A stretch of 64,000 nt of DNA from positions 21,072 through 85,071 of the forward strand of contig JABDIN010000067.1 in NCBI GenBank assembly GCA_013003715.1, written 5' to 3'. The notes beneath the pieces were generated by a model that ran no database searches, had not been told where the DNA came from, and was given only the letters and a program-made list of their open reading frames with translations. Below are positions 24,612 through 32,674 of the stretch, piece by piece. The DNA comes from Desulfobacteraceae bacterium. Lineage in GTDB: Bacteria > Desulfobacterota > Desulfobacteria > Desulfobacterales > Desulfosarcinaceae. Numbering within the stretch: the first letter of the stretch is position 1; every line of letters begins with the position of its first letter. Position numbers and translations under genes: made by a program.

Positions 24612-25352
24612 CTATAGTGAATCGTTGGAATCCTTGTCAATTACTATTTCGGATTCGGACGTTTCCACGTTGTCTTCAATTGCCGGTGTTTCATTGTTCA
24701 TTTCCATGGTTTCCGCTGATGGATCCGGATTATTCTCATCATTTTCAGTTTCGTCCGGGGTCTTTTCAATCTGTTCCGCTGATTCTTGAATCCGGCGGTC
24801 CAGTGAGGTTTCTTCCGGTAATTCTTCCTGCTGGCCTGTTAACTCTTCAATCTCTTTGGGTGTCGGGAGATCCTTAAGGTCTTTTAAACTGAAAATTTCG
24901 AGAAATTGTTTGGTTGTGGAATAGATCAGCGGGCGACCCGGGATTTCCTTTCTGCCCAACACCCTGATCAGGTTCCGTTCCAGAAGCATGCGGATTACCC
25001 CACCGCTGTCAACACCACGGATATGTTCGATATCCGTCCGGATTATCGGTTGCTTGTAGGCAATGATTGCCAAAGTCTCGAGAGCGGCTTTGCTTAATCT
25101 TGGTGCCGGGGGTTGAATTAACCGTTTGATGTATTCGTTGTATTCCGGCCGGGTTCTGAGTTGATAGCCGCCTGCGACTTCATTCAGGAAAAAACCGCCG
25201 CCACGGGCTTCATATTCCACCGAGAGCGCCGCTATCGCATTTTTAACCATGGAAGCGTCCGCAGTGTTGAGTGTCTTTTTGATTGCTTCTAAAGTTAACG
25301 GTACTTCCGAGACAAATAGAAGGCTTTCTATAATATGTTTAATTTCTTCCAT
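24612..25352 (-). CDS. scpB: Segregation and condensation protein ScpB
   Basis: A 246-residue ScpB, the winged-helix partner of ScpA in the SMC condensin. The core (~1-170) carries IIESLLFVSEVPLTLE, the RGGGFFLNEVAGGYQLRTRPE block (read in parts: GGGFFLNEV, YQLRTRPE), LSKAALETLAIIAYKQPI (~85-102), RGVDSGGVIRMLLERNLI and GRPLIYSTT. The last ~65 residues are an Asp/Glu/Asn-rich disordered tail. It follows scpA by 76 bases. Confidence 0.95.
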   Translation of the reverse strand: MEEIKHIIESLLFVSEVPLTLEAIKKTLNTADASMVKNAIAALSVEYEARGGGFFLNEVAGGYQLRTRPEYNEYIKRLIQPPAPRLSKAALETLAIIAYKQPIIRTDIEHIRGVDSGGVIRMLLERNLIRVLGRKEIPGRPLIYSTTKQFLEIFSLKDLKDLPTPKEIEELTGQQEELPEETSLDRRIQESAEQIEKTPDETENDENNPDPSAETMEMNNETPAIEDNVETSESEIVIDKDSNDSL

Positions 25353-25428
25353 TACGGGGTCAGCGTCTGCTTGTGTAATCCGATGTAAGATTGAAAAACA
25401 TTCCGACCATTGCCTGGCATAGGTCCAT

Positions 25429-26139
25429 TTATTGATAAAAAAGTCTTATAATACCGGTTTGAACATGTTGAATGAGTTGTATAAGCGATAATTTCACCAT
25501 TTCCAGAATGGCGAGAAAAGTGACGATGATTTCGCTCCTGCTCGGACTTCCGGAGAAAAGACTTTCAAAGGTTACCGATCCTGTTTTTTCCAGTATATCA
25601 ACCAATTCTGAAATCCTGTCTTTAACAGAAATGGTGTCCTCGGAAAAGTCAATTCGATGCTCACCGCCGGCTTTGTTCAGTATTTTCTGAAATGCGTCTA
25701 TCAACTCGAATAGTCCGACATTGATCATTTGATCTTCAGTGTAAAAATCTGCGGACTTTTTGTCTACTTTTCGGGCAAACGTATGCTCACCCAAAATTGG
25801 ACGGTCACTCAGCTGTTCGGCAGCCGATTTTATCTGAAGATACTCCATCAGTGGTCTGGTAATCTCAAGGCGGGGATCTTCATCTTCTTCCAACTCATGT
25901 TTTGGTAGCAGCGTTCGGGATTTGATATGGGTCAGTGTAGAAGCCATCAGGAGAAAGTCGCCGGCATGATCAATGTCCATCAGCTTAATCCATTCCACAT
26001 ACCGCAGGAATTGATGGGTAATCGTGGCGATGGGAATATCATGAATATCAACCTCGTTTTTTTTGATAAGGTGCACAAGAAGATCCATTGGACCTTCGAA
26101 AATGTCTTTAAGGTTCACGTGATAGAGTTCGTCGTGCAT
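25429..26139 (-). CDS. scpA: Segregation and condensation protein ScpA
   Basis: ScpA kleisin subunit that bridges SMC heads. Signature: DIFEGPMDLLVHLIKKNEVD at the N-terminus, IPIATITHQFLRYVEWI, DFLLMASTLTHIKSRTLLP, and the C-terminal winged helix VTFLAILEMVKLSLIQLIQ. I place the start at ATG 26139 (MHDELYHVNLKDIF), where homology begins and an AAGG lies about 10 bases upstream, giving 236 residues; the frame is open to a TTG at 26229 (266 residues), with another ATG at 26208. Start is therefore uncertain. Confidence 0.93.
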   Translation of the reverse strand: MHDELYHVNLKDIFEGPMDLLVHLIKKNEVDIHDIPIATITHQFLRYVEWIKLMDIDHAGDFLLMASTLTHIKSRTLLPKHELEEDEDPRLEITRPLMEYLQIKSAAEQLSDRPILGEHTFARKVDKKSADFYTEDQMINVGLFELIDAFQKILNKAGGEHRIDFSEDTISVKDRISELVDILEKTGSVTFESLFSGSPSRSEIIVTFLAILEMVKLSLIQLIQHVQTGIIRLFYQ

Positions 26140-26310
26140 GCGGATCAGGCCTTTATCTACCTTTCTGGAATTTGTCTGCGGCGTTTCATTCAGGTACGAA
26201 AATTCCATGGCGGCATCAACAGTGTGCAAAAAACTGCCGGGTTGTATTCGGGTGAAATAAATAGCCGACTGGATAGGGTGGACGCAAGCTATATTTTTGC
26301 CCGTATTTTT

Positions 26311-29007
26311 TTATCCTTGGTTCAGAAGGTTAGAGGCTTTTGTCAGAAATTTTGTCATATAGGCGAGTTCCTCTGTGCGCGTTTTCACTTTTCCATCCAG
26401 TTTGGCGCCTAATACCGCATTCAAAGATTGCCGGTAAATCGGTCCAGGCTTTATGCCTAATGCCATAAGATCCTGACCGGTCACTTGCAGTTTGACACCT
26501 CTTAATTGCGTATAAAAAAAGGATATGGCTTTTTTTATGCGTTTCAATTGGGTGATGGTCATCATGTACAGGAGCAGCTCGATCTTGAATGGTGCAAGAA
26601 AACCATACAATTGGCTATTGGTGATGGTTGACATTTGTTCCATGTCAGCCAAGCAGCGTTCTGCTTCCAGCCGCTCATCCGTGACAATCTTACAATGGCG
26701 CGGTGCCAACTCGAGCCTCGCGCAAATATTTCTGCTGGTTGCGTGGTCGAAAGCCCGTATAAGCGCCATGAAATAGACCGTCCATTTCGCATATTCCTCT
26801 TCAAGGAACAGCAGCTCTTTCCACGCGATGACCTCTTTAACCGAAGACAACGTGGCCAGCAGGGCTTTGTCCAGTTTTATGGATGGATCAATGACGGTCA
26901 ACAACTGGTAATCATTCAGGCGTGCGATAGCCGGAATTGGATCTTCCTCTTCCAGAATCTGGTTCAGTTCGCTGAATACCCGCCGGCCGCTGAGACGTTT
27001 AAAAAAGTCCATCTTGACGGCATTTTTGATAAGGCTTGAGGTCAATTTCCCGATGGTGAATTCGAATCTTTGTTCAAACCGTATGGCCCGGAACACCCTT
27101 GTGGGGTCTTCTACAAAGCTCAGATTATGAAGTACGCGAATCACCCGGTCCTTGAGGTCTTTCTGGGCCGAGAAAAAGTCAATCAGCCTCCCGAAATGTG
27201 TCGCATTTATCTGGATGGCCAGTGTGTTTACGGTGAAATCCCGCCGGTACAGGTCAAATTTTATAGTACTCATTTCCACATCAGGGAGGGCGGCCGGAAA
27301 GCGGTAGTACTCCATCCTTGCCGATGCAATATCGATTTTAAAACCATCAGGTAATATAATGACCGCCGTACCGAATTTCTTGTGGGCGTGAATGCGGGCG
27401 TCTGCCAGATCCGCATATGTTTTGGCAAACTTGATACCATCGCCCTCGATGACGATATCAATATCTTCATTTTTGCGGTATAAAAACAGGTCCCGGACAA
27501 AACCACCAATTGTGAAAGCGTTGTATCCGAGTTCATCGGCAACTTTCCCCAGGGACTCCAGCAGGTCGATGATACGGTTGGACAACCGCTCGTGCATGAA
27601 GTTTTTTATTCGTCTGGTTCTCGCTATGACAGTCTCTTTCGTGGGATCAAAGGATTTGCCATCCGGCGAATGCGACCGGCTTACCAGAATGTTCAACAGA
27701 TCCGTCCTGGTAATGACGCCGACAATGCTTTTCTGATCAACGATGGGTAAAATCCGCTGTTTGCTGCCGATGATTTTTTCTTGAATCTCGGGAAGATTTG
27801 CATCGGCGGTGGCGGTATTGAACTCTGTGGTCATATATTCCCTGACCGGAAGTTTCCCCAGTTTATGGAAAATCGCTTTTTCAATAACCTGGCGCGTAAT
27901 GTAGCCGACCAGGTTATCGACCCCATTATTTGAAGTTATCACCAATAGCGCATTGATATTATAACGGGTGAGCAATTTTTTTGCGGCCACACAGGATTTG
28001 TCGTCCAGGACCTTTATCGGGGGTGAGGACATCAAGGTCCTGGCCACATGTTTGGGTTTTACGGTTTTTGACAATATTTTTATCAGGTGTTGCTCGACCT
28101 GCGCCAGGGTTTTCCCCTTTATGGACGCGGATGCCGCCGACGGATGACCCCCTCCGCCAAGATCTGAGATGACTTTTCCGACATCGATGTCGCTATTGCG
28201 GCTCCTGGCCACGACATACACCTTGTTTTCCATGAGGGCGATGGCAAAAATGGCATTGATGTTTTCCATTTTCACCATTTTATGCACCAGAAAAGCAAAA
28301 TCCGGCTGGTATTGATTCACTTTCACATTGGTTACCACAAGATCAACGCCATTGATGTTGAGATATGTTGCTGATTGGATCATATCGTTCAGAAGGCTGA
28401 CTTGCTCAGGTGTGATCTCCCTTGAAACCATGTTTGAAATTATATTTATATTGGCGCCTTTCCGTAAAAGGAATGCCGCCGCCTGAAAATCTCTTTCGGT
28501 GGTCGACGGAAATGTAAAAGATCCGGTATCTTCGTAAATCCCCAAACACATGATGGTGGCTTCATCCGGTGTGATGGGAATCCCTTTCTTTTTTATCACT
28601 TCCGTCAGTATGGTAATTGTGGCACCGGTTAACGCATGCAGTTGTAATTGGCCCCTGATATCGTTTTTTTTAGGCGGGTGATGGTCATAGGTATGAATTT
28701 CAATACCCGGTGTATCCAGCAAGTCAGCCAATTGCCCAATTCGATTGGCCTGACGAGTATCAACGAGAACCAGCTTTTTGATCCTTGCCACATCGATGTC
28801 TTTCATTTCGATGATATTGAAAAGATACACCATGGATTGGATGAAAAAGTTCCGGAGGTTTTTTTCCTGGGTGCCCGGAAAGACCACCAGCGACCCCGGA
28901 TAGAGCTTTTGAGCTGCAAGCATTGATGCCAGGGCGTCAAAATCGGCGTTCACATGGGTTGTGATGATCGTCTCGCCGGTTATGGGTGTTTTCGTCTGTT
29001 TCGACAC
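26311..29007 (-). CDS. DHH phosphoesterase-CBS-tRNA nucleotidyltransferase fusion (A-adding/CCA-adding type)
   Basis: An 898-residue fusion. N-terminal DHH/DHHA1 phosphoesterase (HVNADFDALASM, VDTRQANR, YDHHPP, GGGGHPSAAS; ~15-305), then two CBS repeats (~318-440, RTDLLNIL at the end), then a class II poly(A) polymerase-like nucleotidyltransferase head (TIGGFVRDLFLYRKNEDIDI, with the catalytic DxD near residue 495), the DFTVNTLAIQIN and EDPTRVFRAIRFEQR motifs, and an all-alpha C-terminus. Such fusions in Aquifex and Deltaproteobacteria add the A of the tRNA CCA end; a separate CC-adding enzyme is then expected elsewhere. GTG start at 29007 with GGGGAA about 6 bases ahead. First gene before scpA. 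Confidence 0.9.
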   Translation of the reverse strand: MSKQTKTPITGETIITTHVNADFDALASMLAAQKLYPGSLVVFPGTQEKNLRNFFIQSMVYLFNIIEMKDIDVARIKKLVLVDTRQANRIGQLADLLDTPGIEIHTYDHHPPKKNDIRGQLQLHALTGATITILTEVIKKKGIPITPDEATIMCLGIYEDTGSFTFPSTTERDFQAAAFLLRKGANINIISNMVSREITPEQVSLLNDMIQSATYLNINGVDLVVTNVKVNQYQPDFAFLVHKMVKMENINAIFAIALMENKVYVVARSRNSDIDVGKVISDLGGGGHPSAASASIKGKTLAQVEQHLIKILSKTVKPKHVARTLMSSPPIKVLDDKSCVAAKKLLTRYNINALLVITSNNGVDNLVGYITRQVIEKAIFHKLGKLPVREYMTTEFNTATADANLPEIQEKIIGSKQRILPIVDQKSIVGVITRTDLLNILVSRSHSPDGKSFDPTKETVIARTRRIKNFMHERLSNRIIDLLESLGKVADELGYNAFTIGGFVRDLFLYRKNEDIDIVIEGDGIKFAKTYADLADARIHAHKKFGTAVIILPDGFKIDIASARMEYYRFPAALPDVEMSTIKFDLYRRDFTVNTLAIQINATHFGRLIDFFSAQKDLKDRVIRVLHNLSFVEDPTRVFRAIRFEQRFEFTIGKLTSSLIKNAVKMDFFKRLSGRRVFSELNQILEEEDPIPAIARLNDYQLLTVIDPSIKLDKALLATLSSVKEVIAWKELLFLEEEYAKWTVYFMALIRAFDHATSRNICARLELAPRHCKIVTDERLEAERCLADMEQMSTITNSQLYGFLAPFKIELLLYMMTITQLKRIKKAISFFYTQLRGVKLQVTGQDLMALGIKPGPIYRQSLNAVLGAKLDGKVKTRTEELAYMTKFLTKASNLLNQG

Positions 29008-29187
29008 GCCGGTTCCCCTGTTCTATTATGAATATCCGCTCGGGGTAATACTAAAAACTTTTCAAATATTTCAGGCCCCTATAAAGAATTACATACCTTC
29101 CATGGATTATCAAGCCAAACCTGATTTGACGAATCGTACAAAAGGACCGGCATTGTCGTGAAACGTGGGGGACATAGTTCGAGAGAC

Positions 29188-29203
29188 TGGCACATCATTT
29201 GCT
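29188..29203 (+). promoter_or_regulatory. Sigma-54 (-24/-12) promoter candidate
   Basis: TGGCACATCATTTGCT contains GG and GC exactly 10 bases apart and matches the sigma-54 consensus TGGCAC-N5-TTGCW completely. It faces pilC, whose start is about 360 bases downstream. No open reading frame lies between, so a long leader would result. Type IV pilus genes are often under PilS/PilR and sigma-54. Confidence 0.7.
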
Positions 29204-29564
29204 TCCAATGCTGAGGCATTGAGGCGCGGTTTACCATTGCTCGCCGTTATAAAGAGGTTGTCCTTTAATTATGTTTATGTTACCAGAATCAATAAAAATA
29301 TTCCTTAGGCGCATTTCATTTCCAACTCGATAAGAATGACTGATTAATAGTCGTGCCTGTCAAGATTTTGATTCTTTGCCGTATGTTTTTTAAATTTGAA
29401 TGGATGGCCGCGCAGAAAGTTATTAAAAAAAATAAAATCGGTTAAGTATCTTGTGACAATGGCCGATCAATTGAATTGTTGTCCCTATAGCTACACTGTT
29501 TCATCAATCAATGTTGCTCATATGGTTTTTGTGTTCGGTTTGAAGAATTCAAAGGGGGATTAGA
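29204..29564. other. Non-coding leader region before pilC
   Basis: AT-rich stretch with no supportable gene, following the sigma-54 element. It would be the 5' leader of pilC if that promoter is used. No riboswitch or terminator fold was recognised. The region 29,008-29,187, between the fusion gene and the promoter, likewise shows nothing. Confidence 0.5.
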
Positions 29565-30770
29565 ATGCCGGTTTTTATTTGGGAAGGCAAAACTAAAAAT
29601 AACCAGATTCAGAAAGGCGAATTGGAAGCCGCCACTGAGGATGCGGTCCGGGCAACTCTGGCCAGGATGCGTATAACACCCACGAAAGTAAAGAAAAAAC
29701 CAAAGGATCTGTTTGAAAATGTAGCCTTTCTGCAACCCGTGGTAAAAGAAAAAGATGTCATTCTTTTTGCACGGCAGTTTTCGACAATGATAGATGCCGG
29801 CCTGCCGATCATTCAATGCCTGGAAATTCTGCATACCCAGCAGGAAAATAAAACTTTTAAAGGCATGCTCAAGACGGTCAAAGAGTCGGTGGAGAGTGGT
29901 GCGACGTTGGCCGATTCCTTAAAAAAATATCCCAAACACTTTGATGATCTTTTCGTTAATATGATTGCGGCGGGCGAGGCCGGCGGTATCCTGGACACCA
30001 TCTTGAGGCGGCTAGCCGGCTATATGGAAAAAGCGGCAAAGTTAAAGTCACAGGTGAAGGGCGCCATGGTCTATCCGGTGGTGACCCTGATAATCGCCTT
30101 TCTTGTGCTCGTCGTTATTCTGGTCTTCGTCATCCCGGTGTTTCAGGAGATGTTTGCCGATTTCGGCGGTGAACTGCCAGGACCGACTAAGATTGTAGTG
30201 GGGATGAGCGAATTCGTTAAATCCAAGATCCTGTATTTGATCATTGGAATGGTCCTCTTTTTCTTCGCATTCAGAAAGTACTATAAAACTGAAAAGGGGC
30301 GGGAATCCGTCGATGGACTCTTGCTCAAGCTTCCGGTTTTCGGTATTTTGCTCCGTAAAGTGGCGGTGGCCAAATTCACGCGAACCATGGGCACCATGCT
30401 GGGCAGTGGTGTCGCCATTCTGGAAGCGCTCGACATTGTCGCCAAGACCGCCGGCAATAAAACCATCGAAAAGGCGGTGTACAATGTCCGCTCCGGTATC
30501 TCCGAAGGCCGGACCATGGCCGACCCGCTGGCCGAGAGCGGGGTATTTCCGGCAATGGTGTGTCAGATGATTTCTGTCGGTGAATCCACCGGTGCCCTGG
30601 ACGCCATGCTCGAGAAGATTGCTGACTTTTATGATGAGGAAGTGGATCAGGCGGTGGATAATTTGACATCCCTGATCGAGCCTTTCATGCTGGTTTTTCT
30701 GGGTACGGTGATCGGTGGGCTGGTCATTGCGATGTATCTCCCGATTTTCAAGATGGCCGGAGCGATCTAA
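29565..30770 (+). CDS. pilC: Type IV pilus inner-membrane platform protein PilC (T2SS F family)
   Basis: A 401-residue PilC/GspF-type inner-membrane protein. Two T2SF domains are visible: the first begins FARQFSTMIDAGLPIIQCLE (~66-85), the second FTRTMGTMLGSGVAILEAL (~268-286), each ending in a hydrophobic helix (VYPVVTLIIAFLVLVVILV ~165-185 and VFLGTVIGGLVIAMYLPIF at the end). The N-terminus (PVFIWEGKTKNNQIQKGELEA) is typical of the pilus rather than the secretion branch. AAAGGGGGA precedes the ATG. PilB and PilT are not in the window. Confidence 0.94.
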   Translation: MPVFIWEGKTKNNQIQKGELEAATEDAVRATLARMRITPTKVKKKPKDLFENVAFLQPVVKEKDVILFARQFSTMIDAGLPIIQCLEILHTQQENKTFKGMLKTVKESVESGATLADSLKKYPKHFDDLFVNMIAAGEAGGILDTILRRLAGYMEKAAKLKSQVKGAMVYPVVTLIIAFLVLVVILVFVIPVFQEMFADFGGELPGPTKIVVGMSEFVKSKILYLIIGMVLFFFAFRKYYKTEKGRESVDGLLLKLPVFGILLRKVAVAKFTRTMGTMLGSGVAILEALDIVAKTAGNKTIEKAVYNVRSGISEGRTMADPLAESGVFPAMVCQMISVGESTGALDAMLEKIADFYDEEVDQAVDNLTSLIEPFMLVFLGTVIGGLVIAMYLPIFKMAGAI

Positions 30771-30892
30771 ACAGGGTACGGGGCGATGTCAACCGGATGG
30801 ATTCATGTGATGCGGAGGCTTTACTGCGCTCAGTAGTTGTTAACATCTCGATTTCGGTGCACTGAAAAAGCACTGGTAAAAATGACGGTCGA

Positions 30893-32185
30893 ATGGATCC
30901 ATCGCTTGGTAAACCTGATAAGGAACTTTACACCAGACTAAAACGCCTGATGCTGATTCGCGTGTTGTTCACGTCATTTCTTCTGGCGGCAACACTTCTT
31001 CTCCATCTAAAAAATACCCAGGCATCGGTTTCCGGATCCCTATTCATACTCTATGTGCTGATAAGCGGAAATTTCACCTTATCCCTGCTTTACACCCTTT
31101 TTTTGAAACATATTAATCGATTGCACCTGTTCACCTATTGGCAGGTCTCCTTCGATACCTTCACCGTCACGCTTATCATCTATCTCACCGGTGGTTTCTG
31201 GAGTGTCTTCTCTTTCCTGTTTTTAGTGGTCATCATATACGCCAGTATACTCTTGTATCGTAAGGGCGGGCTGGTTATGGCCGGTTTGTGCAGCGCGCAA
31301 TACGGGATTCTGGTCGTTATGCAATATACCGGATTAGTCGTACCGTACTCCGTTGAGAATTCAACATCCTTATTGCACATGGACTTCAGCACTATCCTGT
31401 TCAAGGTGCTTATCACCGTGGTTGCCTGCTTTGCCGTCGCTTTTTTAAGCGGGCTTCTGGCGGAGCAGACGCGAAAAACAAAGATTGAATTGAATGCGTT
31501 AAGCCTGCATCTTAAACGCGTCGAAAAAATGGCGTCGATGGGTGAAATGGCGGCGGGGCTGGCCCATGAGATCAAAAACCCGCTGGCCTCCCTGGCCGGA
31601 TGCATCCAATTGTTGAAAGATGAAATCCAATACAGCCCGGACCAGGACCGACTGATGCGAATCGTCCTTCGCGAGACGGATCGCCTGAGTGCTCTGGTCA
31701 ATAATTTTTTACTTTTTGCCCGACCTCCCGATGGGAAGCCGGAGACGGTGCATTTGGACCACGCCCTGAATGAAATCATATCTCTTTTTGAAAAGGACAA
31801 TCTGGTATCCGGTAAAGTCCATATCACCAAAACCCTTGCACCGGATTGCCTGGTTCATATCGATCCGGTTCATTTCCGCCAGGTCATTTGGAATTTGCTG
31901 CTCAATGCAGCGGAAGCCATCGACGGTGCGGGTGAGATTGATGTCCGGGTCAGCGCCAGGAGTAATTCGCTTCTGGTCTTATCCATTGAAGACTCCGGGC
32001 CGGGTATCCCCCCGGAGCATATCCAAGCCATTTTCGATCCGTTTTTTACGACCAAACCCAATGGTACCGGATTGGGTCTGTCAATCGTCCACCGCATCCT
32101 CGAGGCATATGACGGCAGGTTGGATATACAACCCCAGAACAAGGGCACACGGGTAATCGTCACTTTAAGGCGCAGTCTGCCTTGA
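30893..32185 (+). CDS. PilS-like membrane sensor histidine kinase
   Basis: A 430-residue kinase with about six membrane helices in the first ~185 residues, then a HisKA domain with phospho-acceptor His in LAHEIKNPLASLAG (~225) and a HATPase_c domain (N box NLLLNAAEAI, G1 EDSGPGIP, G2 GTGLGLSIVHRILEAY). PilS of Pseudomonas has this topology plus a PAS domain; a PAS domain is not evident here. It follows pilC by 122 bases. A PilR-type sigma-54 activator would be expected next but is absent: the riboswitch region follows. Assignment to pilus control is from context. Confidence 0.8.
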   Translation: MDPSLGKPDKELYTRLKRLMLIRVLFTSFLLAATLLLHLKNTQASVSGSLFILYVLISGNFTLSLLYTLFLKHINRLHLFTYWQVSFDTFTVTLIIYLTGGFWSVFSFLFLVVIIYASILLYRKGGLVMAGLCSAQYGILVVMQYTGLVVPYSVENSTSLLHMDFSTILFKVLITVVACFAVAFLSGLLAEQTRKTKIELNALSLHLKRVEKMASMGEMAAGLAHEIKNPLASLAGCIQLLKDEIQYSPDQDRLMRIVLRETDRLSALVNNFLLFARPPDGKPETVHLDHALNEIISLFEKDNLVSGKVHITKTLAPDCLVHIDPVHFRQVIWNLLLNAAEAIDGAGEIDVRVSARSNSLLVLSIEDSGPGIPPEHIQAIFDPFFTTKPNGTGLGLSIVHRILEAYDGRLDIQPQNKGTRVIVTLRRSLP

Positions 32186-32526
32186 CCTGCAGGTGCAGTC
32201 CGGACTAACAGGGAAATCAGGTCTTCCGGTGTACATTGAACAGCACGCGCCTGTGCACATTATGATACATTCCTTCATCTCAATTCTGTTGTTTGCCGAT
32301 GGGTTTCCTTTTTACCAATACGATGCCATTGGCTTCAATCCGCATTCTACTAAAATTACGTAATAATTCGGAAAGTTATAGCTCAATATACAGGACCGAT
32401 TGCCGAGTTCGCTTGTCTGCATCTCTCGAATCGATAGAAAACATCCTTTTTCCCGCCTGGTATGCGTTTTGCTTTATATTAAAGAAAACTATAAAGAAAA
32501 TCGAACCTTATGATTTTCTTGCTCGA
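32186..32526. other. Intergenic region between the kinase gene and the riboswitch
   Basis: No supportable gene. This stretch should hold the promoter for the riboswitch-controlled transcript; no close sigma-70 or sigma-54 match was seen. A short frame of 86 codons running from 32,293 overlaps the aptamer and is probably chance. Confidence 0.4.
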
Positions 32527-32612
32527 AAAAGGCAAATCATCCCGAAAGGGTGAGGCGCAAAGCCACTGGCCTACTTCCTGATATAGGATATGGCAGCAGG
32601 GTTGCCGAGCGA
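32527..32612 (+). promoter_or_regulatory. Cyclic di-GMP-I (GEMM) riboswitch aptamer
   Basis: Sequence follows the GEMM-I consensus throughout: GGCAAATC, the P2 stem with a GAAA tetraloop (CCC-GAAA-GGG), the invariant CGCAAAGCC, GGCCTA, a P3 stem (TCCTGATATAGGA-like), and the 3' ATGGCAGC-AGGGTTGCCGA. The GAAA loop and its receptor-like partner, and the core CGCAAAGCC-x3-GGCCTA, are the residues that dock and bind c-di-GMP in the Vibrio Vc2 structure. It lies 63 bases ahead of the ATG of a secreted protein. Confidence 0.93.
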
Positions 32613-32621
32613 ACATGGCTC

Positions 32622-32674
32622 CTCCCAATGAAGTCGTGGGTCGCACGGCCTAACGATTACTTGGGAGATACTCC
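32622..32674 (+). promoter_or_regulatory. Riboswitch expression platform with sequestered ribosome-binding site
   Basis: CTCCCAA (32,622-32,628) is exactly complementary to TTGGGAG (32,661-32,667), which contains the ribosome site GGGAG 7 bases before ATG 32,675. CCCA of the same strand can instead pair with TGGG at 32,637-32,640, which would free the ribosome site. A small local hairpin GGAG-ATA-CTCC also covers it. This is the layout of a translation-controlling platform. Which state c-di-GMP favours cannot be read from sequence alone. Confidence 0.7.

Noticed and set aside
32293..32553. An 86-codon plus-strand frame before the riboswitch
   Set aside because: It overlaps the aptamer, has no ribosome site and no protein-family similarity.
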